64,000 nt of DNA from Robertkochia aurantiaca (lineage in GTDB: Bacteria; Bacteroidota; Bacteroidia; Flavobacteriales; Flavobacteriaceae), in the NCBI RefSeq assembly GCF_020166495.1, contig NZ_JAINZS010000002.1, positions 248,001 to 312,000 on the forward strand, written 5' to 3'. The notes under the pieces are model-generated. The model saw nothing but the letters and a program-made list of their open reading frames with translations. It made no database searches and had not been told where the DNA came from. Positions 63,120-64,000 of the stretch are shown one piece after another. The stretch's first letter is position 1, and every line of letters begins with the position of its first letter. Made by a program: the position numbers and the translations under genes.

Positions 63120-64000
63120 TTATTTAACATAGGCCTCGGTATGCACTTTAGCCACGGCTCTTCCCGAAGGGTCGTTCATGTTTTTGAACGCCTCATCCCA
63201 CTCCAGTGCGACAGGGGTGCTGCAGGCCACGGAAGGCACTGAGGGAACGCTCAGCGCAGCAGCATCTGAGGGGAAGTGTTCGGCAAAGATTGTACGGTAA
63301 TAATACTCTTCTTTCGAGGATGGTGTCTGAATGGGAAAACGAAAACGGGCGTTGGCCATTTGCTCATCGCTGACCTTTTCTTCCACCATCTCCTTCAGGG
63401 TATCGATCCAGCTGTATCCGACCCCGTCAGAGAATTGTTCTTTTTGTCTCCAGGCAACGCTTTCCGGTAAATACGACTCAAAAGCCTTCCTGATCACCCA
63501 TTTCTCCATACGCTCTCCGTTGATCATTTTATCTTCCGGGTTGATGCGCATGGCAACATCCATAAATTCTTTGTCAAGAAAGGGCACCCTACCCTCTACT
63601 CCCCATGCTGCCAGGGATTTGTTGGCCCGCAGACAGTCATACTGATGCAGCTTATCCAGTTTTCTAACGGTCTCTTCGTGAAAATCTTTTGCACTGGGCG
63701 CTTTATGGAAATACAGGTAACCCCCAAATACTTCGTCAGCTCCTTCACCCGAAAGCACCATTTTGATCCCCATAGAGCGTATCACACGCGCCATCAGGTA
63801 CATGGGAGTGGAAGCTCTCACTGTAGTCACATCATAGGTTTCCAGGTGGTAGATCACATCCCTGAGCGCATCCAGTCCTTCCTGTATGGTAAACTTGATC
63901 TCATGATGAACCGTACCGATATGATCGGCTACCTTTTGAGCAGCCGCCAGATCGGGCGATCCTTCAAGGCCTATTGAAAACGAATGCAGTCTCGGCCACC
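63120..64000 (-). CDS. asnB: Asparagine synthase B, partial
   Basis: The C-terminal part of glutamine-hydrolysing asparagine synthetase, making Asn from Asp, Gln and ATP. The frame is open to the right edge; visible residues start [20 protein letters not shown] (just after the SGGLDSS loop). It continues with [10 protein letters not shown]-like [40 protein letters not shown] and [19 protein letters not shown]. The N-terminal glutaminase domain lies outside the window. Confidence 0.95.
   Translation of the reverse strand, partial: WPRLHSFSIGLEGSPDLAAAQKVADHIGTVHHEIKFTIQEGLDALRDVIYHLETYDVTTVRASTPMYLMARVIRSMGIKMVLSGEGADEVFGGYLYFHKAPSAKDFHEETVRKLDKLHQYDCLRANKSLAAWGVEGRVPFLDKEFMDVAMRINPEDKMINGERMEKWVIRKAFESYLPESVAWRQKEQFSDGVGYSWIDTLKEMVEEKVSDEQMANARFRFPIQTPSSKEEYYYRTIFAEHFPSDAAALSVPSVPSVACSTPVALEWDEAFKNMNDPSGRAVAKVHTEAYVK

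Overview
The window looks like a chromosomal segment of a marine member of the Flavobacteriaceae (Bacteroidota). The signs are -7 boxes of the TAnnTTTG type with few Shine-Dalgarno sequences, a fused SecDF, the small DUF4295 gene beside rpmB/rpmG, many SPII lipoproteins and outer-membrane barrels, a TonB-dependent receptor with two sulfatases, M61 and S9 peptidases, and a branched-chain-type E2. I see no rRNA or tRNA genes, prophage or CRISPR array.

Layout. 1-0.99 kb: a left-truncated IS3-family element with a frameshifted orfA/orfB. 1.0-8.1 kb: an accessory stretch of four exported or outer-membrane proteins (DUF3604 lipoprotein, two barrels, and one exported protein whose start is frameshifted at an A-run), separated by large intergenic modules of short tandem repeats and palindromes. 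8.1-16.9 kb: housekeeping (ftsY, DUF4295, rpmG, rpmB; an exonuclease-FAH-HPt-cinA operon; E2; recR; a sodium:solute symporter; a CoA-binding protein). 17.1-24.3 kb: TonB-dependent receptor, two paralogous sulfatases and a HAD lipoprotein, probably a scavenging locus for sulfated substrates. 24.5-27.9 kb: lipocalin-like lipoprotein, diacylglycerol-kinase-like enzyme, App1-type phosphatase and FabH. 28.1-36.7 kb: S9 peptidase, ABC1 kinase, TetR, htpG and small proteins. 37.3-43.9 kb: two cupin-AraC regulators, AlkB and an S1/P1 nuclease surrounding a 2.5-kb gene-free region. 44.1-51.7 kb: a degenerate serine hydrolase, Cof-type HAD, M61 peptidase, DUF819, DUF4369, lgt and DUF192. 52.4-64 kb: secDF, mdh, DUF1254 protein, PAP2-barrel fusion, DUF6588 protein, gyrB and a right-truncated asnB.

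The most unusual part is 38.8-41.3 kb. It has no credible protein gene but carries at least ten minus-strand terminator hairpins, several preceded by a G/T-rich linker (TTAAGTTGGTTGG type). Five near-identical tandem units of exactly 169 bp lie inside it. A diverged sixth copy keeps its upstream stem through compensatory changes. At least two flanking elements have a consensus-like minus-strand promoter followed about 150-175 nt later by a terminator. I read the region as an array of small-RNA genes or mRNA-tail-like elements. The same linker-terminator design lies 3' of two real genes and in the leader of the tetR-ABC1 operon, where a 16-bp palindrome sits between the -33 and -7 boxes.

A second theme is the intergenic simple repeats. 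They show a consistent polarity: the G-rich strand comes first after a gene's stop, then palindromes, then a C-rich tract. The same order holds between convergent and co-directional genes.
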